Shown one piece after another: positions 11,225 to 20,568 of a DNA stretch of 64,000 nucleotides. The translations under genes were made by a program, and so were the position numbers. The notes below the pieces were generated by a model. The model did no database searches and was not told the origin of the DNA. It worked only from the letters and a program-made list of their open reading frames with translations. How positions within the stretch are numbered: the stretch's first letter is position 1; the number at the start of each line of letters is the position of its first letter. Source of the stretch: Phialocephala subalpina (Eukaryota > Ascomycota > Leotiomycetes > Helotiales > Mollisiaceae); assembly GCA_900073065.1 (NCBI GenBank), contig FJOG01000026.1, positions 431,235 through 495,234 of the forward strand, written 5' to 3'.

Positions 11225-12487
11225 CTACGAAGTCAAAGCATTCTCGAAAGCAGAGGTGAGCCCTTGAAGAGCATTCGTTGAAGCTTTCAACTCCGCTTGA
11301 CGGAAAGGGGGGCTAAGCGAGACCCACAAATCCCCAAAGTATCCTACCTGAAAGCTCGAGCATAGATCTGAGAGACGTTATAATTGCTCATTGTATTTGC
11401 CTAGTTTATGTTAGTTGAAGGTCATTTCATCAATTTTCTAGTTTTTGTCGCTCACCAGCGAGGCCTGTTGTGCAATTGCTTCTGTTCAATGTCAGCTACA
11501 TGGCAGACTGCAGTTACGGTCGGATGACTTACATGCTGCAGAATCATTTCCAACAAGGTTCAACACGCTCAGTATTCTAGTCTTGTTTTTTCAGTTCCAG
11601 CATTGAAAGCAAAGGTCGCCTGGGTCCCTTTCTTCCACTCGATGAAGTACCTGGACATATTCGAGTCAGGATACTTCTTTCGGACAACATCGGGAGTTAT
11701 TTGGGAGTAAGATGTTTGCTTCTAGGTGCTACAGCAAACACACCTCGTACAACTATTTGAAGGGGAAATATGGCTCAGAGGAAGTCGACTTACTGCTCGG
11801 GATCATGCTGGTGAAGTGTGGTTCGATCTCCTACCGTCCACCCATCTGCCGGCTTCTCTTGCACAAGATCGATGACTGTCTTGCACTTCGCATGCAATTC
11901 TGGATTTTCCGGCCACCGCATCTGCGTATTACCATTCTCATAACGCACAATCAGTAGATCGTGGCAACCGAAGGTAGCAAATGCGACGGCATGCTCGTTC
12001 CTAGGTACGTTATCTACCTCACGGAGCTCGATGACGAGATCCATCTAGGTTTGCGAATAGATAGGCGTGGCAGGTGCTTCGCATGCCGGTCCCTAAATAG
12101 TCTGTCTAGAACCGCCCATGACACTCTGAAAGCGTGCGGACCACATGCCTCCGAGACCAAATGCGATGTGTACTGGTTTTCCGCTTCCTAGAAAATCGAC
12201 CTTGACCAAGGGTAATAGGTCAGCGGGCCCATATGTATTGTGCCCATCAGATGAAAGATACACGACATGGTATCCGAAGCTTCCAGTTGAGATCCATCCG
12301 ATAGTGTTTGTGTTCCATTCGTTCATTTTGAACTTTCCTTCGTATCACTCTGGCATGTTTTCGTTGTTTTTGCTCAGCCTTGTCATTTTGAGATCTTGTA
12401 AATTAGTAAGACTTACCAGCCGAGCAAGGTCTGATTTGCGACCACCCATGAGTTGGCAGTGGTACCGAAGGCAAACCAAGCAGGCAT
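11225..12487 (-). pseudogene. Eroded multi-exon gene of unknown family
   Basis: A coding-like series on the minus strand. Exon 1 starts at 12487 (MPAWFAFGTTANSWVVANQ) and ends at a GTAAGT donor near 12419. The next exon reads in frame through MPE-stop-YEGKFKMNEW, GSFGYHVVYLSSDGHNTYGP, VHIAFGLGGMW, then TAG at 12093-12095, GPACEAPATPIYSQT, TAG at 12045-12047, and MDLVIELREVDNVP with DLLIVRYENGNTQ. Further blocks are TPDVVRKKYPDSNMSRYFIEW, and after more likely introns NYNVSQIYARAF and AELKASTNALQGLTSAFENA ending at 11225. Three stops fall in one otherwise open frame. The two TAGs would be CAG (Gln) before a C-to-T change. Alternative splicing out of the stops would require very poor donor sites. 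I do not recognise the family. The short repeating style of the sequence suggests a soluble, possibly repeat-containing protein. Confidence -1.
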
Positions 12488-13059
12488 GATTGTGTCAAAA
12501 ATCCGTGATGTATTTTGAGTTTGGAGGGTGAAAGATACCTTCGACTCCTAAGGGAGCCGGTCTGGCCGGATCTTGTACCCAGCTCGGATGAGGCAAGATA
12601 CGTATTTTGAGAAATGGCTTGCTATCACGCTATCGATATGATCTCTATAAGGTAGCGACAGCGAAGACTAATGAGAACGAGGAGTAGTTGATGCTCGGCT
12701 TCCCTCCATTGGTGGAAGTGGAAGGTGTGGCTGAGTTGAATTACTTATGTGGAGGCTGAGCTGAACGAGGAAAGCTTGACCACTCTCACTTGCAGAGAAA
12801 TCCCAATCTTATCAGTCAGGACTTGCAAGCGCATGGAATTCTTCACATCCGTCTCTATTCATGAGTCACGAGTCAAAATCTCGACCTGGTTTCTACTAGA
12901 TGGTAGCGTTCTCAATATCCTAGCCGCATCTGGGGGTGTTCTCGCGCGGTTTTCCCAAGAAACGCAATGTTTTCAATTTTTAGTCGTATCTAATTTACAT
13001 TTTCACTCGTCTTGCATGTCTTACGTCCCGTTTTGACGTCTCTAAATGCACTTCTTTCT
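12488..13059. other. Intergenic, no gene recognised
   Basis: No supported gene. Probably promoter of the eroded gene to its left and downstream DNA of the small zinc-ribbon relic to its right. Confidence -1.
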
Positions 13060-13160
13060 TGATATGGTGGCCAACAGCTGCATCGAGGTCATCGCTTTTG
13101 TCCGCAGTCTCAGCAGCATTGCCCCAATTCATTCATATTTCTGCCACACCACACTGCCAG
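13060..13160 (-). pseudogene. Degenerate zinc-ribbon micro-gene (relic D)
   Basis: The minus strand shows WQC near 13150, then in the next frame CGRNMNELGQCC, a TGA, DCGQKR, a TGA, and PRCSCW. The spacing of Cys pairs (CG, CC, DCG, RCxC) resembles that of the intact micro-genes at 14.3 and 15.1 kb. A one-base shift after WQC and two TGA codons block it. No ATG or convincing first exon was found. It is best read as a decayed fourth member of the cluster, with modest confidence because the region is short. Confidence -1.
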
Positions 13161-13641
13161 GTCTTTGAGCTCTGTACGATATCCCACCAAAACCCTCTTA
13201 CTTATGTTCGGGCCTTTATCCGAAAAGGGTGTTTGCTACTGTAGTGGGGAAGAGAGAACAGAAAGAAACGGGTTGGAATCTGAGCCTCGAAGAAACTTTT
13301 ATGGCTCTCTGTCACCCAGCTCTGAATATTGATTCGTTACCCACAGAAGAAGACGTTAAGAGCAAGACCACAACTTGCAAGTTGCCTGAGTCAGATTGAA
13401 AAAGGATGCATGTCCCCGAAACTCCAAGGGAAGAAGGGAATTTGTCTCAAATTTCACTTAATGGTTGGATGTTTAATTCGGCAGAGAAACACAACGTCTT
13501 TCTGGATTATCTCGTTTACAGTTCCCTCATACCGAAATAAAAGCCACGCTCATTCCTCACCATCGCTCTCACCAAGCTTCACACATATCCTACGAGTCCA
13601 TGACCCTGTCTCTCCAGTCTCCGAATACCTCTGAGAAGCTC
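13161..13641. other. Intergenic within the micro-gene cluster
   Basis: Nothing supported beyond flanking regulatory DNA. CT-rich minus-strand sequence near 13240-13260 may be a remnant leader of relic D. Confidence -1.
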
Positions 13642-13850
13642 CTAGTGCATGGATTCGCAGAAATGACACTTTCGATGGCTACAATATTTGCATTTCTGAC
13701 GACCATTCACCTTAGCTAGTTATTCCCCAGACCACGTTGGCTACGATAGTGGTCAGAGTTTGAGTCGCACTTCACTGAACTTTTACTTACACGTCCGAAT
13801 ATGTCTTTCCCTCCGCAGCATATGTAGAGTTGTCAGTCGAAGATGCCCAT
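13642..13850 (-). pseudogene. Zinc-ribbon micro-gene with two nonsense codons (relic C)
   Basis: Exon 1 is 13850-13791 and exon 2 is 13740-13642, with a 50-nt intron (donor GTAAGT). The frame is continuous: MGIFD-stop-QLYICCGG with KDIFGR, then PTWSGE-stop-LAK, KCKYCSHRKCHFC and a stop after ESMH. Cys pairs CC, CxxC and CHFC and the split by one intron match the intact neighbours. The two stops are TGA (aligned with the Trp that precedes the CC pair in the neighbours) and TAA (Gln if CAA). Without them it would encode about 52 residues. Strong in-frame continuity around the stops argues for recent inactivation. Confidence -1.
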
Positions 13851-14318
13851 CTTAGTTTCAAAAGTCTTTTTTGTTGGATGTAGCTCGTTGCTAGGAAATC
13901 GTACTCTTTGGGAGTGGAAATTGCTGGCAAGGAATAAATGAGATACTTTAGTATAGTTTAGATTGTACCTGAGTGTTCGTGTTTTGTTTGATGATGGGAA
14001 GGAAGGAACCTGAGCAGCTACAGGAATGATCAACAAGAAGGATAGCTAGGAAAATAATCTCGTCAATAGCTCAAAGGGGACGGATATGACGTTGTGCAAA
14101 AGCATCATTGATTCAAATTCTGCATCCATGTCCTTCCAATTAAGAATAACTCCCCGTAATCCACGAAATCCAATAACTGATGCCGTTCGCAAAGCCAAAT
14201 AACATCATCGCTTGTGCTCCTGATCCTACTCCCAAGTCTCAAAAAGAATCTCGCAAATTCAAAAAGGTTCCTTCACCAACAATGCTCAACCCCAATTCTC
14301 ATCCCGAGCTTTCCATCC
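13851..14318. other. Intergenic within the micro-gene cluster
   Basis: No gene recognised. It carries the upstream region of relic C and the 3' flank of the intact gene at 14319-14550. Confidence -1.
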
Positions 14319-14550
14319 TCAGTCCTTCCCCTCAGATCCCCTGACCTCCAATCGCTGCCACTCAGGCTCAGGCTCCTCATCTCCCGTCTCCTTGCAATAA
14401 ACACATCTCGCATGCTGACAGGTCGTACAATGACGCTCCGAACCCGTGTTGTTGACACCACACTACCAACCACATTAGCTTCAATCCCCCAACGAGCAAG
14501 CGAGAACATACGAGGCAGCACTTCCAAGGTCCTTGGCGAAGAGTAGCCAT
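14319..14550 (-). CDS. Small zinc-ribbon-like protein A (60 aa)
   Basis: Two exons, 14550-14512 and 14462-14319, joined over a 49-nt intron with donor GTATGT, branch-like GCTAATG and acceptor GTAG. The protein begins MATLRQGPWKCCL and continues CGVNNTGSERHC, TTCQHARCVYC and an acidic tail rich in Glu and Pro. Eight cysteines occur in WxCC, CG, CxxC and CxxC arrangements, as in small treble-clef or zinc-ribbon domains that bind one or two zinc ions. The intron lies just after the first Cys pair, as it does in gene B. No signal peptide or membrane segment is present, so it is probably intracellular. Family function is unknown; a role in protein or RNA binding is only a guess. Confidence -1.
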
Positions 14551-15076
14551 CTTGAGGTTCCTATGATGTTTTTGTTCTAGGGAAGTGGTGCAGGATCTGA
14601 TGTGATCTATCGCGGGTGTTGCTGAGTGGGAAGAACAGTTTTGTGATATTTTTGGTGGGGAGGTTTGTTTTTGCGGGTGAGGAGCGCGTGGTTGGATATC
14701 TTGGTTCGTGATCCGGGGGTTGGATTGCAAGGGTGGAGATTGGCGCGAGATTGGCTTAAGCTTCGTGGCTGTCTTAGATAGGAGAGTTGATGGGGGAAGC
14801 TTTGAGGCGTCAAATAGGAAGGTGTGAATGGTTCCGGGAGTGGCGTTCCGGGAGTGGCGTTCATGCATTTGTACAATAGCGAACCATGTTTGTGATGGCG
14901 TCTGCAAGTTTCGGTCCTCTTGGAACGTAGATTTCTGGTATCATTCACCAGATCAACTTTGGACTTTATATCAGAAGAAAGCTCATCGATACTTTTTTTG
15001 TTGTCGTTTATCTATGTTGAAATACCATGCCTCCTCCCATTCCCGAACTTGATCCTCTCAGACCGTCAAATTCCAT
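14551..15076. other. Intergenic between micro-genes A and B
   Basis: Half a kilobase, presumably the promoter of gene A. A long minus-strand frame overlapping gene A (14377-14907) reads through the intron of gene A and is not supported. Confidence -1.
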
Positions 15077-15267
15077 CTACCATTTGTTTGGAGCACAGAA
15101 TCCGCATGCCCCATGCCCACAGTCGTCACATATCTTCACAACATCACTCTGCTGGCGCAATCCGAACTATCGTTGTTACGGTGTTAGAGTTCGCTTCCAA
15201 ACCCTTGAGAAGGTAAAGATAGAGGTGAAAGACTTACGATGCAGCAGTTCCACCACTCAGTAGGCAT
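15077..15267 (-). CDS. Small zinc-ribbon-like protein B (39 aa)
   Basis: Two exons, 15267-15238 and 15166-15077, separated by a 71-nt intron (donor GTAAGT, branch-like CTAAC, acceptor ATAG). The product starts MPTEWWNCCI and continues FGLRQQSDVVK, then CDDCGHGACGFC, ending PNKW. The C-terminal motif CxxCGHxxCxxC is a compact zinc-binding knuckle, and the WxCC near the start supplies the second half. The intron position, just after the Cys pair, equals that of gene A, which supports common descent. It is too short for automatic gene finders. Expression is unproven but a TATA-like box lies about 150 nt upstream. Confidence -1.
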
Positions 15268-15800
15268 TTCGATGTCGGGTTTTGAAGCTGTAGAAATAGA
15301 TTTTGTTGTGTTTGGAGTATAGTAGAGCTTTAGATATCGAAAATGGGAATTGGTATGCGTGGAGGATCTTGAGATGGACGGGATGGAAGGCTGAAGTCAG
15401 GGAGGATTCGTGCCTTTATACTCCTCGAAGGCTAATTCAGAGTGAACTTCTTATTGACTGCAAGCAAAGCTCACAGCTAATTACTCGTTGCTTTGAGTGT
15501 CCGAGTCCGTACAACGAGTTGAGTGATTGGCTGTTGCGTCCTCCCAGTAATCTCTCGATCACTTCGAAGTCCTGACTCTAGAAGTATGTACTGCGATTCG
15601 CGAGTCTTTCTCGGCAGTGGGGATTTCCGATGAGTTTATTCCTCTGGCATGCCGAACATGCATTGTTGAAGGCCCGAGCTCTTGTGCTCACATTCACGCC
15701 TTGGGCAATAAAAGCAATAACGGTTGGGCGGGACTAGCTCTTCTCTTGAACAGTATTGAGTTAGCATCCCTCATATTTCAATTTGACTACTTGAACATAC
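15268..15800. other. Intergenic, promoter of micro-gene B
   Basis: No gene. Contains the TATA-like element of gene B and the 3' flank of the Zn2Cys6 gene. Confidence -1.
15415..15420 (-). promoter_or_regulatory. TATA-like box upstream of micro-gene B
   Basis: The minus strand reads TATAAAGG here, 148 nt upstream of the ATG of gene B. Spacing is compatible with a core promoter plus a leader of about 100 nt. Confidence -1.
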
Positions 15801-17686
15801 TTACTCAATAGTCATATAAATCCCCGGATCAGCCTCAAAAATTACCAGTTCCTCCAAAACCGCTGCACTCGTCCCTGACCCCTCACTGACAGACTTCCAA
15901 TTCCAATTCCCCACCTTCAGCTCCGCCTCATCACCGACCCCTCTAATACACGCCGTCCTGACAGTCCTCATCTTCTCATCTTCGTAATAACAGACTTCCA
16001 ACAACCTCGCCCTTGCCCATTCAGGCACATATTCAGTATCCACCCCTTCCTCTTCAACATTCATCAACCACGATCCAAGCTGCGCAGTCGAAAGACTCCA
16101 CCAACAGCCCTCACGCCACGGTCTCGAACGCAATAATCTGATCGCTTCCCTCCTCAGACTTCGGACTCGGCATTTTTCAGCCACAAGCCGTAATGGATGA
16201 ATAAGTCCACTATTCGAGTTGAAGCTTCCTTTCGGTAATATTCTTTCTGAATTCGCGCAATCGAAGAATGCACGTGCGAGAGAAACAATCTCTTGGAATT
16301 CGAGGAAGAAAGAATCGTAGATTATTTGCGTGGATGTGAGTTCGCCGTATAGGGTTACGAGCAAGACATTGGAACGGATTTTGAGGAGAGAGATTGGGAG
16401 ATAATCGGTTGAGGAAGGGATGCCGGAGACGAAAAGGGGGTCGAAGGATGTTTGCCAGCGTTGGATTTCTTGGGTGTAGAGTTCTTGCTCAATTTCTAGA
16501 GCTGAGGAAAGACCTGGGAAGGGTTCGATGGTATCGAAGCCTGTTTGTAAGCCTGGGGTTTCTAGTTGTGACTGTAGCTTTCGGTAACCTCTGCCTGGTC
16601 GGATGGAGAATATGAAGTGGTGGACGCGGCGACAGATGAGGTCGAGGTAGAGACGCGCTTCTTCGACGCTGGTGAAGATCTCAGGCATTGATTGAATGGT
16701 TTCCGTGCCTTCTAAGCGTTTTTGCGCGTGATATGAGCTGGGCAGAGGATCCATGACAATAGATGCTTCGACTTCGAGAGTGCGGAATTGTTGGACGATT
16801 TCGTCTTCGATTGTAAGTGGTTCTGGCGATGAAATGCCAGGTCGAGAGCTAGGAGGGGTCCTGGAAAGCCATTCGTCGAGAAGTGCCATCCCGGAGTAGA
16901 TGTGGTTGAGTGCTTGGTGGTGATGCCACTGAAGGGTCTCGATGCAGATGATCAGAAGACACGCGATCAATGCCGTTCTTCTGTCTTGGTTGCCTTCCAT
17001 GAGTGCCTTTCTGGACCCGTGCAAGAACTTGTTGTAATGCTGCAAGGCAAAGTCTGTGGTGATGCTCAGCCTGTGAGAGCTCCACCGTCCACAGAATTCC
17101 GACTGATCTGGTCTATCCATAGCCCTTTTCACACTGTTACTCAGGCTTCCAATCGAAATGATGGCATGTCGAATGAAGGAATGTTGTTGGCTTGCTTGAA
17201 GGACTATTCGGTTCCAGATTTGGAGTTTGAACACCCCAGACAGCTCCTGAGAGGTCTCGTCGCAAAACAACTGAAAACAATGGAAATCATTGTCTGTCTC
17301 GAACTGGAACTCCGATGGCTCTCTCATAATCGATGCTAAGGTAGCTGCAGCTTTGGGGAGAAGAATTCGTTTCTCTGGTTTCGACTCTAAATCTTCTTGC
17401 GTCTTGTCAATTCCGTATCCAGCACACCTTCGACCGAACTTGCAGCACCGATGGCACTCCGGGCGATTCTCATCACATTTGACTCGACGTTTCCTGTTCT
17501 TCGAGTTAGCATTGGGTACTCGATAAGACGCTGAAACTCGTATAGGAAAACTTGCTTGCATGTCAGGCAGCCACTCCGAACTTTTGGTTTGCTTGCTCGA
17601 GGCTGTTTACGTCTATCATGAACTGATCCGGAAGCATCTCCTAAACTGGAAGAACTCGTACTAGACATGATTGAATTCTCCGTCAT
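15801..17686 (-). CDS. Zn2Cys6 transcription factor (Fungal_trans_2-like)
   Basis: Two exons, 17686-17556 and 17493-15801, give 607 aa. Residues 40-67 form a binuclear zinc cluster with C40-x2-C43-x6-C50-x6-C57-x2-C60-x6-C67 (GCLTCK...RRVKCDE...ECHRC). The intron sits inside the cluster. The only join restoring the x6 spacing uses a GC donor (GCAAGT) and acceptor AACAG, so this is a probable GC-AG intron. The middle (from about 100: FQLFCDETSQELSG, WNRIVLQASQQHSFIRHAI) matches the fungal-specific transcription factor domain 2 type. Such proteins regulate metabolic or developmental genes in the nucleus. The target is not visible. Two ATGs (17686 and 17668) are in frame near the start; the first is used. 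Confidence -1.
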
Positions 17687-19014
17687 ATCATATCATACGC
17701 TGAATGTACGAGGTGTAGAGCTTGAGAATCTCACAAGATCTATATACCCAAGGACACTTGTTCGATAACAGCCAAGTAGATCACAGGATTTAGCTACACC
17801 GAGAGCTTGGCAACGCATGATCCTTAGCATCGCCTCTCGTCAGAAATCGATGTGTAGCAGCGTCAAGGCCCGGTGTTCGAACCACAATCTTTGGTAAGCA
17901 CTGCGCCCGATTTTAGAGCTGGAAGCATGCATACCAGTTGCCTGGTTAAGGTTGAGTATCTGGATTCTGGGGAGCCTTAAAGAGTGATAGTTCGCGCTCG
18001 GACAAAGAAACCATTGGCTAGAGACCGGATCGAGGTTTGGCCGACGCTGTGTCAAAACCAAGGACGGGCAAAGCCTGGTCGTTGATTTAAGAGTACAGTC
18101 ATCCTAAGACCGCGTTTCTGTGCCTGCTTGCTTTCCGTAGCTTGGCAGAACTTTAATGCATATGACGCCGAGTAGGTAGTCGATCTGTAGGTCTGGCAGC
18201 GGTGACACCGTCTGGCGAGGTCCGCGGCATGATTATTAAAATCGTAAGGCTGAGGAGAGATATGGTGGCACTTGCCAGAAGAGGTTGAAGATCCTCCATT
18301 CGACCAATGCCAAAAGTCTTTGGACGATCGTTTGCAGGGCTGATGTTGATCTCTAGATGTTAGACTCGCTTCTCGTAGGGCGTGTCCAATCGGATCATCA
18401 GAATGTTTGACGTAAAGTCAAGGATCAAGACCGCTCTAGTCTCCTTGGAGACTAATACATGCAGATGCCATGGAAATAATTATGAGCCGTGATAATGCGG
18501 TGACAGGCATCAGGCTGACTTGACTGCTGGTCTGGCTGTGAAGGAGCACATTTATGATATATCTCCGTAGTAGGGAACTACCCATTGAGGTCGCGACGGG
18601 ATTGGGTAGGAATACGGCGAGACAGAAAGATTGTCGTGCCTGCTCGGGAACAGTACTTGTAACTTATGCAGAGGAGCGTCAGCGGGAGAAGTTACCAACA
18701 ACTCGGATCCGAACGGATTTGAATTTGCCAGAAGGCCTGTGTCTCAGGGTGTGTACGGCACAGCTTTCTCCGAATGCAGACGACCGAGACAAGGTTTCGG
18801 GGGGTGGAGATATACACAGCTCTGGAACTAAGGAACATGGTAAAGTGGAGAGGATGACTTACTGATGTTGAAATGCACGAACACTTTGGTACAACATTCT
18901 CGAAAGCATGTATTGTCATTTATTCTCGCGTAACTGCTGCGCAACCATAAGTACTGTCAGGACCTTGCCAGTAATGAAATCTAAACCATTACGCATGTCT
19001 TGGGTATAAGCAGA
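17687..19014. other. Intergenic, no gene recognised
   Basis: About 1.3 kb without supported coding. A GTTCGAAC-containing stretch near 17875 resembles a tRNA T-loop but lacks pairing stems. This region contains the promoter of the Zn2Cys6 gene and the 3' flank of asf1. Confidence -1.
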
Positions 19015-20013
19015 TTAGTGGGCCATAACTGCATCGACGTGGTGAGCTGTCTCGACACCGTTCGTGCCATTTGGCTTCTCAACGCCGTCCATCTCCATGT
19101 CTTCGGCCTCACCCTCGACTTCTTCCTCCTCGAGTTCGTCCTCGCTGCCGCTGCTCTCTGCCTCAAGATCCTCACTTCCGTCATCAGATTCCTCGCCAGC
19201 CTTCTCGCCCTCGACACCGGCCATCTCAGCATCGTCGACCATAGCATCTGGGTCAGCAGCAGCAGCTTCGGCACCCTCAGCTACTTCTTCTTCCTCTTCC
19301 TCTTCAGCTTCCTCGGCTCCATATTGGTCTCCATCAGCGACGAGGTCGGCCTCAGGTTGCTCGGGTGGGAATTCGGCGGGAGCTGATGCCTCGGAATCCC
19401 TGCAGACTAATTAGTTGATGACTCATTGGCATCTAAACAGTGTGGCATACCATTTGATGGCGAATCTGGTTACTCTGGGCTTCTCAGCGAGGACGTTACG
19501 TCTGACCTTCTCGAGGATAGGCTTGGAAGGAGGATCCGCGTTGAGCTCATCAGAATCGTACTCATTGTTGACATAGTAGCCAACTCGGACGAACTCTCGA
19601 TTGTCGTATGCACAGGTAAGGAGGATGACAGTGACACCTAGGATCTCGGCATCTGGGATACGTTTGGTATCAGGTGGGTCGGCTTCGAAGATGAACTTGT
19701 TGACTCCAACGGGAATGGGGCCAACAAGGAGAGAATCAAGCTCTTGGTCGTGCTCATCACTGTATGTTATCAGCCCAGTTCAAGTGGTAGAGGGAAAGAG
19801 GCATCGTACGAGGTAGCAGAACCAACGTAGGTCAGCTTCCATTCGAGGTCTGCAGGTGAAACTGTTAGCGGACTGCAATAGTGATTGCAGATGCTGTCAC
19901 AAACCTTTCTGTAATGGTTCCAAGCACTCGAAAGTAATCTCGAACTGATACGAATCACCAAACTTTGCTGGGTTGTTGAGGACGTTGACACCCAAGAGAG
20001 ATACCACAGACAT
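19015..20013 (-). CDS. asf1: Histone chaperone Asf1
   Basis: Four exons: 20013-19905, 19849-19810, 19759-19451 and 19399-19015, giving 280 aa. The N-terminal 155 or so residues are the conserved Asf1 immunoglobulin-like core: [86 protein letters not shown]. The C-terminal part is a long acidic tail rich in Glu, Asp, Ser and Ala, typical of fungal Asf1. Asf1 binds the H3-H4 dimer and hands it to CAF-1 or HIR during replication and transcription. The second exon is only 40 nt. The gene is head to head with rna14, with 555 bp between the two start codons. The identification is very secure. Confidence -1.
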
Positions 20014-20568
20014 CTTGAATCGTAGTTGTTGTAGTTGTATTGTTGGTAGAGTGTTTTGTAGAGTGAGATGGGATTACTGTAAACCAAAAGTTCGTGGGCG
20101 TCCGAGGAGTTTATGTTATGGGGAGAGGTTGGAGAAAGTGGAGAGTTGAATGCGTCAAGAAGGAGGGAAAGGAGAACGCGTTTGTATCGGGGTAGTCGCG
20201 TTGGGCGGTCAACTTCGCGGACGCGCTTTCCACTTTATTTTTAGATCACGTGTGGGTCTAGTCCAATTTCGGTTACTCCCGCATCTGGATTTTGATTCAT
20301 GCTTTGAGCAAAGGCTTGACGGTGCGACGCACGCGACAACTCCATCGCAACGAACCTTTCAACTTGTACATTCATTTCTTTCCGACCTGCGAGCTCTCAC
20401 ATATGAATACTGCCTTTCGAGCGCGGTATTAACTGGTTCGCCATTTTCATCTTTGCGACGGCAATCACGCTGACTCCAACTAGAACAGTCCATCCTTTCG
20501 ACGGATCACTTTCCTTCTTCAATTCTCGATTTCCCGGAGACAACCCCATTCCCGAATACAATATCAAG
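20014..20568. promoter_or_regulatory. Divergent promoter region asf1 / rna14
   Basis: 555 bp between the ATGs of two divergently transcribed housekeeping genes. CT-rich leader-like sequence precedes rna14 (20480-20560). No TATA box stands out. Shared regulation is an inference from position. Confidence -1.

Noticed and set aside
11225..14000. Alternative genetic code or programmed readthrough as explanation for in-frame stops
   Set aside because: Intact genes in the same window use ordinary stops and contain none internally. Mutation of accessory families is the simpler explanation.
14377..14907. 176-codon minus-strand frame overlapping micro-gene A
   Set aside because: It reads through the intron of gene A and upstream non-coding DNA. 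The spliced model gives the Cys motifs and a proper ATG.
17860..17900. tRNA-like T-loop (GTGTTCGAACCAC)
   Set aside because: The flanking bases do not pair into a T-stem and no acceptor, D or anticodon arms can be drawn on either strand.
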